DNA from: CAZSSM01 sp964609385
GTDB lineage: Bacteria; Planctomycetota; Planctomycetia; Isosphaerales; Isosphaeraceae
Assembly: GCA_964609385.1 (NCBI GenBank)
Contig: CAZSSM010000061.1
Location: forward strand, 1 to 40,249
Length of the DNA stretch: 40,249 nucleotides
Direction: 5' to 3'
The position numbers and the translations under genes are program-made. The notes beneath the pieces are model-generated. The model saw only the letters and a list, made by a program, of their open reading frames with translations, ran no database searches and was not told the DNA's origin. Numbering within the stretch: position 1 is the first letter of the stretch; every line of letters begins with the position of its first letter. This document shows positions 17,335 through 26,177 of the stretch, one piece after another.

Positions 17335-17754
17335 GGTTCTCGCTAGCTTTACGTAGACTGGCTTGCGTGGGGACGTTGATTCGGGTCGACCGTCCGTCAG
17401 GGAACTTCGACGTCGCTCATTGGCCCCGGTCAGTGCCCCGACGCGCTCCCGAGGGGCGATTCCGCCTCGCGGTCCAATCGATAAATAACATGTAGATTTG
17501 AGATCTTGGCGGTCTGCGGCCCGAGCCACGAGGACGACGATCCGAGGTCCGATCGACGACGACCCGGGATCTCGGATCGGTGCCCGACGTGTGCCCACCC
17601 CGGCGATCGATCGATCTCGGGCGAGTTCCGAGACCGTGGGCATGGACGTCCCGGCCGGTTGAGGCCGGTCGCCCCGGCTCTTCGGTCTCTCTCGACCCGT
17701 CGGTTGTCCGCCGACGACTTCGGTCGGCGCCTTGGTTGGTCGTCGGACTCGGGT

Positions 17755-19797
17755 TCAGCGTCCCTGCTGTTGGAGGACGCGTTGCCCGGCCTCCAAGGTT
17801 CGGACGATCGCCTCAACGTCGAAGACGCAGCCGCCCCAGATCCCGCCGCCGACCTCCTGCAGGGCGGCCCAGAGCCTGGTGTCCTCGGGCAGCAAGGGAT
17901 CGGGGGTCAGGTCAGGATGCGGGGCGCGGGCCTGGAGGATCCGGGCGGCCTGTTCGGGTTCGAGCCGCTCCTCGGCTTCGGCCTCGGCCACACCGACCAG
18001 ATCGACGGACCCTTCGAGCCGGACCCGATCGATGACGATTCGGATCCGGTCGCCGTCGAGGAGTCGACCGATCGGCCCGCCGGCCAGGGCCTCGGGACCG
18101 ACGTGGCCGATGCAGGCGCCGGTGGAGACGCCCGAGAACCGCGCGTCGGTGAGCACCGCGACGCGCTTGCCGAAACTCAGGTGTTTCAGGGCTGAAGTGA
18201 CCTGGTAGGTCTCCTCCATGCCCGCGCCGAGGGGTCCGCGGCCGATCAGGACGAGGACGTCGCCGGGCTGAATCGGGCGCTCGGCCTGGCCTTTGATCGC
18301 GGCGATGGCTGAGGCTTCGCTCGTGAAGACGCGGGCCGGCCCCTCGTGTCGGAAGATCCCCTCATCATCGACCAGACTGGGGTCGATGGCGGTGCTCTTG
18401 ATCAAGGAGCCGTCGGGGGCCAGGTTGCCCGAGGGGAAGGTGACGGTGCTGGTCAGGCCTTCGCGACGGGCCCGCTCGGGCGTCATGATCACTTCGTCGG
18501 GGTCGACCCCATCGGCCTCAATGAGCCGACGTCGGAGGGCTTCGCGTCGAGGGCTCGCTTGCCAGTGGTCCAGGAGCTGGCCGAGCGTATGTCCGCTGAC
18601 GGTCGAGACCGACTCGTCGAGCAGCCCGAGGGGTCGGAGTTTGAGCATAACTTCGGGCACGCCGCCGGCCAGGAAGAGGCGGACGGTCGGATGATCGACC
18701 GGGCCGTTGGGCAGGACGCTGACGATCCGAGGAACACGCTTGTTGATCCTTTGCCAGTCCTCCAAGCTCGGACGTCGGAGCCCGGCAGCGTGGGCGATGG
18801 CTGGGATGTGGAGGAGCAGGTTCGTCGAGCCGCCGACGGCGGCATGGACGATCATGGCGTTGGTGATCGCCGAGTCGTTGAGGATCTGACCGGTGGTCCG
18901 CCCCGACTCGGCCATGGCGACGACCGCTGAGGCGGCGCGTCGGCCGATCTCGAGCCAGATCGGCTCGCCGGAGGGGGCCAAGGCCGAGTGCGGGAGGGCC
19001 AATCCGAGGGCTTCGCCGACGACCTGGGCGGTCGCGGCGGTCCCCAGGAACTGGCAGCCGCCGCCGGGCGTGGCACAGGCCCGGCAGCCCAACTCGGCGG
19101 CCTCACGGAGGCTCAGCTCGCCGTGCGTGTAGCGGGCGCCGATGGTCTGGATCTTGCCGGCGTCCTCGCCGGAGGCCGGGGGCAGGGTCACGCCACCGGG
19201 CACCAGGACGCTGGGGAGTCCCGGCGAACCGGCTAGGGCCATCATCGTGGCGGGCAACCCTTTGTCACAGGTGGCGATCCCGATGACCCCCCGACGCTTC
19301 GGGAGCGAGCGGATCTGCCGACGAAGGACGATCGCCGCGTCGTTCCGATAGGGGAGGCTGTCCATCATTCCGGGCGTCCCTTGGGTCCGGCCGTCGCAGG
19401 GGTCCGAGACCTGCGAGGCGAAGGGCGCCTTGCCGAGCCTTTGGAGCGTTTCGGCGGCCTCGCGGATGAGCAGGCCGATCTCCCAGTGGCCGGTGTGGAA
19501 CCCCAAGGCGATCGGCCTGCCGTCCTCAGCTCGGAGGCCGCCGAGGGTGCTGACGATCAGGTACGGGTCCTTGGCCACGTCCTCGGCGGGCAGGCCCATG
19601 CCGGCGTTCTGGCTGAGCCCGAACAGATCGCCGGAGGGCCATTCGCGGAGCATCTGATCGGTCAACGGTAAAGCCCCCGAGGGGCCACTGGCCTGAGTCC
19701 GGACCGGTCCGAGCCGCTCCAGTTCGGTCTCGCCGAAGAGCAAGGGCATCGGCAGGGTCATCGGGTCCGACGGCCTGGTCGTCGAGTCGGACGCCAT
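17755..19797 (-). CDS. yjhG: YjhG/YagF-type D-xylonate (sugar acid) dehydratase, IlvD/Edd family
   Basis: A 680-residue Fe-S dehydratase. It follows E. coli YjhG/YagF almost block for block: PSGDLFGLSQNAGMG, VSDPCDGRTQGTPGMMDSLP, GIATCDKGLPATMMA, RACATPGGGCQFLGTA, NLLLHIPAIAHAAGL, GSLIKSTAIDPS and TDARFSGVSTGACIGHVGPE. The cysteines in DPCDG, TCDKG and GGGCQ are the expected cluster ligands. YjhG/YagF dehydrate D-xylonate to 2-keto-3-deoxy-xylonate; IlvD itself (valine/isoleucine path) is shorter. Length is near the usual 655. It is the last gene of the Rid-SDR-SIS operon and has a 113-base gap before it. Start ATG 19797. The true substrate may be another aldonic acid. Confidence 0.9.
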   Translation of the reverse strand: MASDSTTRPSDPMTLPMPLLFGETELERLGPVRTQASGPSGALPLTDQMLREWPSGDLFGLSQNAGMGLPAEDVAKDPYLIVSTLGGLRAEDGRPIALGFHTGHWEIGLLIREAAETLQRLGKAPFASQVSDPCDGRTQGTPGMMDSLPYRNDAAIVLRRQIRSLPKRRGVIGIATCDKGLPATMMALAGSPGLPSVLVPGGVTLPPASGEDAGKIQTIGARYTHGELSLREAAELGCRACATPGGGCQFLGTAATAQVVGEALGLALPHSALAPSGEPIWLEIGRRAASAVVAMAESGRTTGQILNDSAITNAMIVHAAVGGSTNLLLHIPAIAHAAGLRRPSLEDWQRINKRVPRIVSVLPNGPVDHPTVRLFLAGGVPEVMLKLRPLGLLDESVSTVSGHTLGQLLDHWQASPRREALRRRLIEADGVDPDEVIMTPERARREGLTSTVTFPSGNLAPDGSLIKSTAIDPSLVDDEGIFRHEGPARVFTSEASAIAAIKGQAERPIQPGDVLVLIGRGPLGAGMEETYQVTSALKHLSFGKRVAVLTDARFSGVSTGACIGHVGPEALAGGPIGRLLDGDRIRIVIDRVRLEGSVDLVGVAEAEAEERLEPEQAARILQARAPHPDLTPDPLLPEDTRLWAALQEVGGGIWGGCVFDVEAIVRTLEAGQRVLQQQGR

Positions 19798-19911
19798 CGT
19801 GGGTCGCTCCGTTTGAGGTCAGAGGGCTCGGGCCGGCGTTCGGGGTGGCCGATCGTCCGCGTCGGTCGATCGTCTTCGAAGATCGCGCGACCGACGTCGG
19901 GGGATTGCCGG

Positions 19912-20721
19912 TCAACGATAGAGGATGCCGACCCGTCGACGGTAGTCGTCGTAGGTCTGGTCGAAGATCTCGCGGGCGCGATCGGCCCCGACGTGGCAGG
20001 CGGCGACCAGGGCGGTCGGGGGTTGGCCGTCTCGGGTCAGCCGACGGGCCGTCTCGACCTTGAGCAGGTTGATTACAGCGCAGCCGGTGACCGAGGAGAG
20101 CGGCGCGATCGGCATGGCCATCCCCTCCAGCCAGACCACCGAGTCGCCCGCCGGGGCGCGCTGATCGAGGACCAGGTCGGCCACGTCGGCCAGCTTCTGA
20201 CCGGAGTGGTGCTTCGACTCGGAGGCGTCGCTGTGCTGCTGGGCGGTCAGGGCGACCACGTAGAGCCCACGCTGCTTGGCCTCGAGGGCCACGTCGATGG
20301 TGGCCGCATTGCAGCCGCTGGTCGAGATGGCCAGAAGCCCGTCGGGCGGCTGAACGTCGAAGTTCCGCCAGAGGACCGCGCCGAAGCCTTGGACGTTCTC
20401 CAGGAACATCGCCTGCCGCTGGCCGTTGGCCCCGACGACGACGTTGTGATAGGTCATCGAGAGCTCGACGATCGGGTGGAAGCCGGGGAACGACCCATAA
20501 CGCGGGAACATCTCCTCGACGGCCATCCGCGAGTGGCCGGTCCCGAAGACGTGGACGAGCCGGCCGGCACGGATCGTCGAGGCGAAGCGCTCGGCGGCCG
20601 CCTCGATGGCCGGGCGCTGGGTCGAGGCCAGCTCTTGCAGGGCCCGATGGGCCGCCGCCAGATAGTCGTCGAACGGATCGGTTTTTGATGCGGATTCGGA
20701 TTCGGCTCGGGGCTCGGTCAT
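19912..20721 (-). CDS. SIS domain sugar isomerase-like protein (UPF0309 type)
   Basis: A 269-residue cytoplasmic protein. The SIS (sugar isomerase) fold is seen in LVHVFGTGHSRMAVEEMFPR, LLAISTSGCNAATIDVALEA and LYVVALTAQQHS. The family (UPF0309/SIS) holds phosphosugar isomerases and sugar-binding regulators; none of its members I can name is exactly this length and operon setting. It has no HTH, so it is more likely an enzyme than an RpiR-type regulator. It lies between the SDR and dehydratase genes in the same direction, which points to work on the same sugar or amino-sugar. ATG 20721 starts the protein. Confidence 0.85.
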   Translation of the reverse strand: MTEPRAESESASKTDPFDDYLAAAHRALQELASTQRPAIEAAAERFASTIRAGRLVHVFGTGHSRMAVEEMFPRYGSFPGFHPIVELSMTYHNVVVGANGQRQAMFLENVQGFGAVLWRNFDVQPPDGLLAISTSGCNAATIDVALEAKQRGLYVVALTAQQHSDASESKHHSGQKLADVADLVLDQRAPAGDSVVWLEGMAMPIAPLSSVTGCAVINLLKVETARRLTRDGQPPTALVAACHVGADRAREIFDQTYDDYRRRVGILYR

Positions 20722-20813
20722 GGGTTGGTCCCCCAGGGGGAGGGTCAGGCTTTTCGGGGCGTCGGGGCGTCAGTTGGGCTCCGTTCGGACTCGGCCGATG
20801 GGTTTGGTTCGGG

Positions 20814-21701
20814 TCAAGGCTTCGAGATCGTTGTCGGGGGTTCGACCAGGTGCCAGCCGCCGTCAACGGGCAGGACGACGCCGGTCAGGAAGCGCGCTTC
20901 GGGCTCGCAGAGGGCCAAGGCGGCGTGGGCGCAGTTCTCGGGCGTGCCGGGCCCCTCGGCCAAGGGTTGCTTGACCCGGAGATAGGCTTGGATCTCGGGC
21001 GCCTCAAGGGCGCGTCGGGACATCGGCGTGGCGATCAAGGCCGGGGCCAGCACATTGATCCGGATCCGCTCCGGGGCATACATGGCCGCAGCGGCCAGGC
21101 TCAGCGATTCCAAAGCGCCCTTGCTGGCGGCATAGCCGAGGGTCCCGAAGTGTTCGGGCGCGGGGTGCCTGGCAAGGACCGAGCCGATGTTGAGGATCGC
21201 GCCTCGGATCCCGAAGACGTCGAGGGATTGGCGACGCATCGCGTTGACGGCCTGGCGGTTTGTCAGGAAGGCGCCCCGAGCGTTGACCTGGTACGCATGG
21301 TCGAACCCTTCGACAGCGCATTGGTGGAGCGGCCCGTCGCCCCAACCTCGGGCCGAGACCCCCGAGGAGTGGACCAGGACGTCGAGCCGACCCTCGAAGG
21401 GGCCGTCCACGATCTCATTGAGGGTCGCGACGACCGCCGACTCGTCGAGCACGTCCAAGGCACGGGCCTCGGCGCCGGAGGGGAGTTCGGCACGATCGAC
21501 CTCCTCAGCGGTCTTGCCGGTGACGACGAGCCGCGCCCCCTCTCGGGCGAACCGCTGCGCGCAGGCCAGGCCGATCCCGCTGGTCCCGCCGACGATCAGG
21601 ACACGTCGGTCGGCCAAGCGGCCTCCGGGTCTCGGAGCCGTCGCCTCGACATCGACGGGGGTGTCTGGGCGACCCAGATCGCTTGGAGGCTTGGGGGCCA
21701 T
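20814..21701 (-). CDS. short-chain dehydrogenase/reductase (SDR)
   Basis: A 295-residue classical SDR. It has the NAD(P) site VLIVGGTSGIGLACAQRFA near residue 34 after an acidic/basic head, NARGAFL, the catalytic serine in ILNIGSVLA, and the YAASK catalytic Tyr/Lys. PVDGGW near the end closes the fold. It would oxidise or reduce a sugar or polyol. Its ATG overlaps the TGA of the Rid gene by one base, so translation is coupled. The reaction is unknown; an alcohol-to-ketone step on a sugar acid is plausible from the operon. Confidence 0.9.
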   Translation of the reverse strand: MAPKPPSDLGRPDTPVDVEATAPRPGGRLADRRVLIVGGTSGIGLACAQRFAREGARLVVTGKTAEEVDRAELPSGAEARALDVLDESAVVATLNEIVDGPFEGRLDVLVHSSGVSARGWGDGPLHQCAVEGFDHAYQVNARGAFLTNRQAVNAMRRQSLDVFGIRGAILNIGSVLARHPAPEHFGTLGYAASKGALESLSLAAAAMYAPERIRINVLAPALIATPMSRRALEAPEIQAYLRVKQPLAEGPGTPENCAHAALALCEPEARFLTGVVLPVDGGWHLVEPPTTISKP

Positions 21702-22165
21702 CAGGCGTCGATCTGGAAGATCGCCTCGATCTCGACGGCGATCCCGCCGGGCAGCGTGTTGGTGCCGATGGCGCTTCGGGCCCCCTTGCCGATCTCCTCG
21801 CCGAAGACCTCGACCATCAGGTCGGAGAAGCCGTTCATGACGCGAGGCTGGTCGTGGAAGCCGTCGGTGCTGTTGACCAGGCCCAACACCTTGATCAGCT
21901 TCTTGATCTTGTCGAGCGAGCCGAGCCGATCGCGGAGCGTGGCCAGGATCGCCAGGCCGGTCTGGCGTGCGGCGGCTTGACCTTGCTCGACGCTGAGGTT
22001 CTCGCCCAATCGCCCGGTGTGCATTGAACCGTCGGGGTTCAGTGGGCCGTGGCCGGAGAGATAGAGTAGGTCACTGTACTGCACGGCCGTCGTGTAGGTG
22101 GCCACCGGCTTGGGCGCCGGCGGGAGGGTCAGGCCCAGTTGGGCCAATTGGGCTTCCGCGCTCAT
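21701..22165 (-). CDS. Rid family (RidA/YjgF-like) protein
   Basis: A 154-residue member of the YjgF/YER057c/UK114 (Rid) family. YSDLLYLSGHGPLNPDGSMH and ATLRDRLGSLDKIKKLIKVL match the family's strand-helix pattern, and HDQPRVMNGFSDLMVEVFG precedes the GKGARSAIGTNTLPGGIAVEIEA-type end (split here as GARSAIGTNTLPGG and IAVEIEAIF). RidA proteins remove reactive 2-enamines/imines; the arginine of ARSAIG is at the usual catalytic site. It is the first gene of a four-gene sugar-acid operon and overlaps the SDR gene by one base. ATG 22165 is followed by the conserved start; an upstream extension is not conserved. Confidence 0.88.
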   Translation of the reverse strand: MSAEAQLAQLGLTLPPAPKPVATYTTAVQYSDLLYLSGHGPLNPDGSMHTGRLGENLSVEQGQAAARQTGLAILATLRDRLGSLDKIKKLIKVLGLVNSTDGFHDQPRVMNGFSDLMVEVFGEEIGKGARSAIGTNTLPGGIAVEIEAIFQIDA

Positions 22166-22470
22166 GGGGGAGGGATCCTTCGGACAGGGGATCTTTGAGG
22201 GGACGCGAACGCGAATGCGAACCGGGTCCGGATCGGGCCGCCGATGCCCTCGAACACGGGTTGGGACTGCGTCGGCGGTCCCAACGCCCGGTTCGATCGG
22301 AAAGCTCGGCATATCCGGTCAGGCTAGCCGAACCTCGAACGCGATGCAAACGGGGGCGCGGGGCCCTTTCTGAAGGTGTGCGGTGCTCGAGTCGACAGCG
22401 AACGATCCCGATCCGACTCGGAGACACGCCTCAGCCATAATGGCCCGAGACCGATCGGGGATCCGCTCGA
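22166..22470. other. upstream region of the sugar-acid operon
   Basis: About 300 bases, likely containing the promoter of the Rid-SDR-SIS-YjhG operon. I see no clear operator, attenuator or riboswitch. Confidence 0.35.
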
Positions 22471-22674
22471 TCACCTGTCGGCCGATCGGGTCGGCCGGTT
22501 GTCGTTGGCGGCATCGGTCTCCGAGATGGTTCCCTTGCGATCAGGACCCATGTCCAACGGACACCCTCCCGAATTTTCCCACGAAAGAAAGTCCCAATTC
22601 CAGGCGTCATCGTAGTCGTAGGTGAGCGGGGGCAACGCCGCAAGTTGCCCGAAATCGAACACCAGCAGGCCCAT
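22471..22674 (-). CDS. hypothetical small protein
   Basis: A 67-residue frame from ATG 22674, beginning MGLLVFDFGQLAALPPLTYD, aromatic and acidic in the middle (YDDAWNWDFLSWENSGG) and polar at the end. I do not recognise it. Its composition is less GC-driven than the shadow frames, and GAGG lies about 10 bases before the ATG. It is divergent from the small gene at 22746. It has no clear signal peptide. Confidence 0.4.
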   Translation of the reverse strand: MGLLVFDFGQLAALPPLTYDYDDAWNWDFLSWENSGGCPLDMGPDRKGTISETDAANDNRPTRSADR

Positions 22675-22745
22675 GCCGACGCACCCTCGAGACGTAGACT
22701 TTTTTCCTGCGCTCGAGGGGCGACGCGATTGGCCCGGAGGTTCGC

Positions 22746-22958
22746 ATGGACACGGCACAGACGCAATCCCGAGATGTGCAACTGAACGCGTGTCTGGTAG
22801 CGACGAGCAGCCTGGTCGCCGTCCCGCTGCTCTGGGGCGTGTTGGCGCAGACGATCGCGATGGCCGGCTCGGTCTGTCACGACTGCTTAGTCCGCGCCCA
22901 CTCGGCGTTTCTCGACGTCCTGATGTTCATGAGCGGCGGGCAGATGATCCCGGTCTGA
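22746..22958 (+). CDS. hypothetical small membrane protein
   Basis: A 70-residue frame with GGAGG 5-6 bases before ATG 22746, a very good ribosome site. Residues about 16-42 are hydrophobic (LVATSSLVAVPLLWGVLAQT), probably one membrane helix, followed by a CHDC motif. I do not recognise the family. It is divergent from the small minus-strand gene and 71 bases separate the starts, so they may share a regulatory region. Confidence 0.5.
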   Translation: MDTAQTQSRDVQLNACLVATSSLVAVPLLWGVLAQTIAMAGSVCHDCLVRAHSAFLDVLMFMSGGQMIPV

Positions 22959-23554
22959 GCATCTTCACCCTCGTCCTTGAATCCGAAGGGGACGGATCAG
23001 CAAGCAGCCCGCTTGGGGTTGCGGACCACGAGGTTGCGGCGAAGGTCTTTCGTCGCATGACCTCAATTTTCTGAATGCCTTTGTGTTGATTGGTTCTGAT
23101 GTTTTTACTGATAAAATAATGAATACAAAAAACAGGGTGTCTGTTCTTTTCTTGAAGCCCCCCACTTCTAGGCCATCGATATAGGGTTTGATGGTCTGAC
23201 GGTCTCGGTGGATCGTGGCCAACAGTCGATCTGTATCCCTTGAGAAACACGCCTTTTGAGGATATGACTCGTCCGATCGTAGCCCAGATTTGGGCAGACG
23301 ACACGATCACGGGGGGGCGTCGGGCAGAACGACTCTCCTCGGCGCATCCCCCTTGCCCTGGTGATCGGCGTCTTGCAGACTAAGTTGAATTTTCTTGAAT
23401 CCCCTGCGCGGTGAGGCCGAGACACCCTCATGGCGTGGGGTTTTCGACCTCGGGGATCCTCTCCCACCCCGCGTTCGCTCGTCCGACGTCCGCGCGGACC
23501 ACGTGTCGTGTCCGGAGGTTGTGACGTGGGCGGTCGTCGCCATCGAGGAATCCC
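22959..23554. other. AT-rich intergenic stretch before the ATP-grasp operon
   Basis: About 600 bases with a markedly AT-rich core (roughly 23060-23150). No credible gene, tRNA or terminator was found. A minus-strand frame there (22965-23222) does not resemble a complete protein. It contains the likely promoter of the ATP-grasp gene; GAGGAA at 23545-23550 is that gene's ribosome site. Confidence 0.4.
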
Positions 23555-25066
23555 ATGAGTATGCCCACGACCGACCTTCACGACGCTCCGGGTCCACCCC
23601 ACCAAGTTCGGGGCGTCGACGAGCGGAGCCCGTTCCACGGCTATGAGGTCGACGCGCGGTTCTTCGACGAGATGTTCGCCGACCCTGACTCGGCTCATCC
23701 GGCCTATCGCCAACTGTATCAAGCCCTCATCGAGATGCCCATCGAGGACGTCAAGCGTTCGCGGCAGGCGGCCGACCTGGCGTTTCTGCACCAGGGGATC
23801 ACGTTCAACGTCTATGGATCGGCCGAGAGCACCGAGCGGATCTTCCCCTTCGACCTGCTACCGAGGATCATCACACGCGCCGAGTGGTCGACCATTGAGG
23901 CGGGCCTGAAGCAGCGGATCACGGCCCTCAACCAGTTCTTGCGTGACCTCTATCACGAGCGTCGGATCCTCCGCGAGGGGCGGATCCCCCGCGACCTGAT
24001 CCGGAGCTGTCCCCAATACCGTCGCGAGATGCGTGGCGTCCGCGTCGCGCAGGACATTTACATCAGCGTCGTCGGCAGCGACCTGGTCCGGCTCCCCTCC
24101 GGCGAGTTCGCGGTCCTGGAGGACAACCTCCGCGTCCCCAGCGGCGTCTCATACATGTTGGCCAACCGCGAGGTGATGAAACGAACCTTCGGGCCGATCA
24201 TCGGTCGGCACCTGGTTCGGCCCATCGACCACTATGCGCAGATGCTCCGCGCGACGTTGCGGAGCCTGGCCTCGCCCTGGACGTCCGACCCGACCATCGT
24301 CCTGTTGACGCCGGGCGTCTACAACTCGGCCTACTTCGAGCACACGTTCCTGGCGCGTCAGATGGGCATCGAGGTCGTCGAAGGACGCGACTTGCTGGTC
24401 CACGACAACCAGGTCTACATGCGGACCACTGCCGGGCTCCGACGCGTCGATGTGATCTACCGTCGGATCGATGACGACTTCGTCGACCCGTTGGCCTTCC
24501 GAGACGACTCGACCTTGGGCGTGCCCGGCTTGTTCAACGCCTATCGATCCGGCCAAGTCGCCATCGCCAACGCGATCGGCAACGGCGTGGCCGACGACAA
24601 GGCGGTCTACGCGTTCGTGCCCGAGATGATCAAGTTCTACCTCGGCGAGGACCCGATCCTGCCCAACGTCGAGACCTATCTGTTGGGCGATCCGGTCCAG
24701 TGCCAACACGTCTTGGCCCATCTGGAGCGATATGTGGTCAAGGCCGTCGGCGAGTCGGGCGGTTACGGGATGCTGATCGGTCCACAGAGCACCGAATCGG
24801 AGCGCGAGGAGTTCCGCCAGCGGGTCTTGGATAACCCGCGCAACTACATCGCGCAGCCGACCTTGGCCCTCTCCCGGAGTCCCTGCTACATCGACGCCAA
24901 GATCGAGCCGCGTCACGTCGACCTCCGCCCCTTTGTCCTCAACGGCGCCGACCAGATCACGATCGTCCCCGGTGGCTTGACCCGCGTCGCCCTGAAGCGC
25001 GGCTCGCTGGTCGTCAATTCCTCCCAAGGCGGCGGAAGCAAGGACACCTGGGTCCTCTACGAGTGA
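23555..25066 (+). CDS. circularly permuted ATP-grasp type 2 protein
   Basis: A 503-residue protein of the circularly permuted ATP-grasp class (old DUF404/DUF407). LAFLHQGITFNVYG, IFPFDLLPRIITRAEW, AVLEDNLRVPSGVSYM, VDVIYRRIDDDFVDP and YVVKAVGESGGYGMLIG are family blocks; ERYVVKAVGESGGYGM is the ATP-binding piece. Members are predicted peptide or amino-acid ligases, and are known next to alpha-E and transglutaminase genes, as here. It has no signal peptide, so it acts in the cytoplasm. ATG 23555 is preceded by GAGGAA; ATG 23561 is possible. The stop at 25066 is 98 bases before the alpha-E gene. Confidence 0.93.
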   Translation: MSMPTTDLHDAPGPPHQVRGVDERSPFHGYEVDARFFDEMFADPDSAHPAYRQLYQALIEMPIEDVKRSRQAADLAFLHQGITFNVYGSAESTERIFPFDLLPRIITRAEWSTIEAGLKQRITALNQFLRDLYHERRILREGRIPRDLIRSCPQYRREMRGVRVAQDIYISVVGSDLVRLPSGEFAVLEDNLRVPSGVSYMLANREVMKRTFGPIIGRHLVRPIDHYAQMLRATLRSLASPWTSDPTIVLLTPGVYNSAYFEHTFLARQMGIEVVEGRDLLVHDNQVYMRTTAGLRRVDVIYRRIDDDFVDPLAFRDDSTLGVPGLFNAYRSGQVAIANAIGNGVADDKAVYAFVPEMIKFYLGEDPILPNVETYLLGDPVQCQHVLAHLERYVVKAVGESGGYGMLIGPQSTESEREEFRQRVLDNPRNYIAQPTLALSRSPCYIDAKIEPRHVDLRPFVLNGADQITIVPGGLTRVALKRGSLVVNSSQGGGSKDTWVLYE

Positions 25067-25164
25067 GGCGGATCGCCGGGCCGCCGTCCCTGTTGCACCA
25101 ACCGTTGTGCGCCTTGGAATGCCTCGGGATCCGACGGGTCCCGATGAAGATCGGAGAGATCGCG

Positions 25165-26127
25165 ATGCTCTCGCGCGTGGCCGACCAGCTCTATTGGCTG
25201 AGCCGTTATCTGGAGCGGGCCGAGCACACGGCGCGGATGCTCCAGGTCTCGCTCGATTTCTTCCTGGACCGCAGCGAGGACGGGGCGCGGCACCGGATCG
25301 GGCTCCTGTTGGCCTCGCTCCAAGTCCGCGATCCGGCCTTGGTCTCCAGGGGGGCCAACGGGGTCCTCGAGACCCTGGCCATCGACGCCCAGCACCCGGC
25401 TTCGGTCCTGACCTGCCTGTCCCTGGCTCGTGAGAACGCGCGACAGGTCCGCGAGCAGATCAGCTCGGAGATGTGGGAGCAGCTCAACAGCCTCTACCTG
25501 CAGGTCACCGAGCCGGGCTCGACCTGGCGTTGGCGACACCAGCCGCACGCGTTCCTTCGAGTCCTCTCTAACGGCGTGCACCTGTTTCGTGGCCTGAGCG
25601 ACTCGACGATCCGACGCGCCGAGGGTTGGGACTTCCTCGGTCTGGGCCGCGACTTGGAACGGGTCATCAATACGGCCACGCTCCTAGGCGCGCACTGGGA
25701 GCTGCTCCTCGGCCCTGAGGGCGACCCCCGCGCCGTCCCGCAGGACTCGCTCGAATGGGTCGGACTGCTCAAGACCTGCCTGGCCTTCGAGACCTACTGC
25801 GAACTCTATTCGCCGACCCCTCGGCCCGACCGGGTCCTGGAGCTGCTCCTGCTGGACCCAGCGCACCCGCACGCGATCCGCTATGCGATCAATCAGATCC
25901 AGCAGGCCCTGGAGGAGATCGCGAGGACGACCCGGTCGTCGGACTCGCCCCTGGAGCGGCTGGCCGGTCGACTCCATGCCACCTTGACCTTCGCGCAGGT
26001 CGAAGAGGTCTTGCGCCAAGGGGTCCCGAGCTTCCTCCAGCAGATCGTCCGGGGCTGCAACGAGATCGATCGCGCGATCCATAACGTCTACATCGCCTAT
26101 CCGGTCGAAGCGGCCCTGCTCCGCTGA
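25165..26127 (+). CDS. alpha-E domain protein (DUF403)
   Basis: A 320-residue all-helical protein. MLSRVADQLYWLSRYLERAE is the family's N-terminal signature, and the rest is helical with DLERVINTATLL and GCNEIDRAIHNVYIAYP near the end. Alpha-E proteins are found with circularly permuted ATP-grasp and transglutaminase-like proteins in a predicted ligase system; the biochemical role of alpha-E itself is not established. ATG 25165 is chosen over the in-frame ATG at 25144 because GGAGAG lies 6 bases before it and the family usually starts with this Met-Leu-Ser. It is followed 50 bases on by the transglutaminase gene. Confidence 0.93.
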   Translation: MLSRVADQLYWLSRYLERAEHTARMLQVSLDFFLDRSEDGARHRIGLLLASLQVRDPALVSRGANGVLETLAIDAQHPASVLTCLSLARENARQVREQISSEMWEQLNSLYLQVTEPGSTWRWRHQPHAFLRVLSNGVHLFRGLSDSTIRRAEGWDFLGLGRDLERVINTATLLGAHWELLLGPEGDPRAVPQDSLEWVGLLKTCLAFETYCELYSPTPRPDRVLELLLLDPAHPHAIRYAINQIQQALEEIARTTRSSDSPLERLAGRLHATLTFAQVEEVLRQGVPSFLQQIVRGCNEIDRAIHNVYIAYPVEAALLR

Positions 26128-26177
26128 GCTAACCCCCTACCGCTTGCTCCCCGCCTCCCGCCAGGAGATCCGGACCG

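Larger units (their letters stand above)
16996..17754. other. origin-like intergenic region
   Basis: About 760 bases between the initiator start and the end of the dehydratase gene. It contains iteron-like repeats, an inverted repeat, a 25-base palindrome and AT-rich DNA. I found no classic DnaA box (TTATCCACA) and no credible gene in 17360-17754. Confidence 0.5.

Noticed and set aside
16996..17754. DnaA-box chromosomal origin
   Set aside because: No TTATCCACA-like box was seen; evidence favours an RPA/iteron type site only.
22965..23222. Minus-strand frame with IHRDRQTIKPYIDGLEVGG that hints at a transposase end
   Set aside because: Only a short stretch looks protein-like, no catalytic motif or terminal inverted repeats were found, so I cannot call an insertion element.
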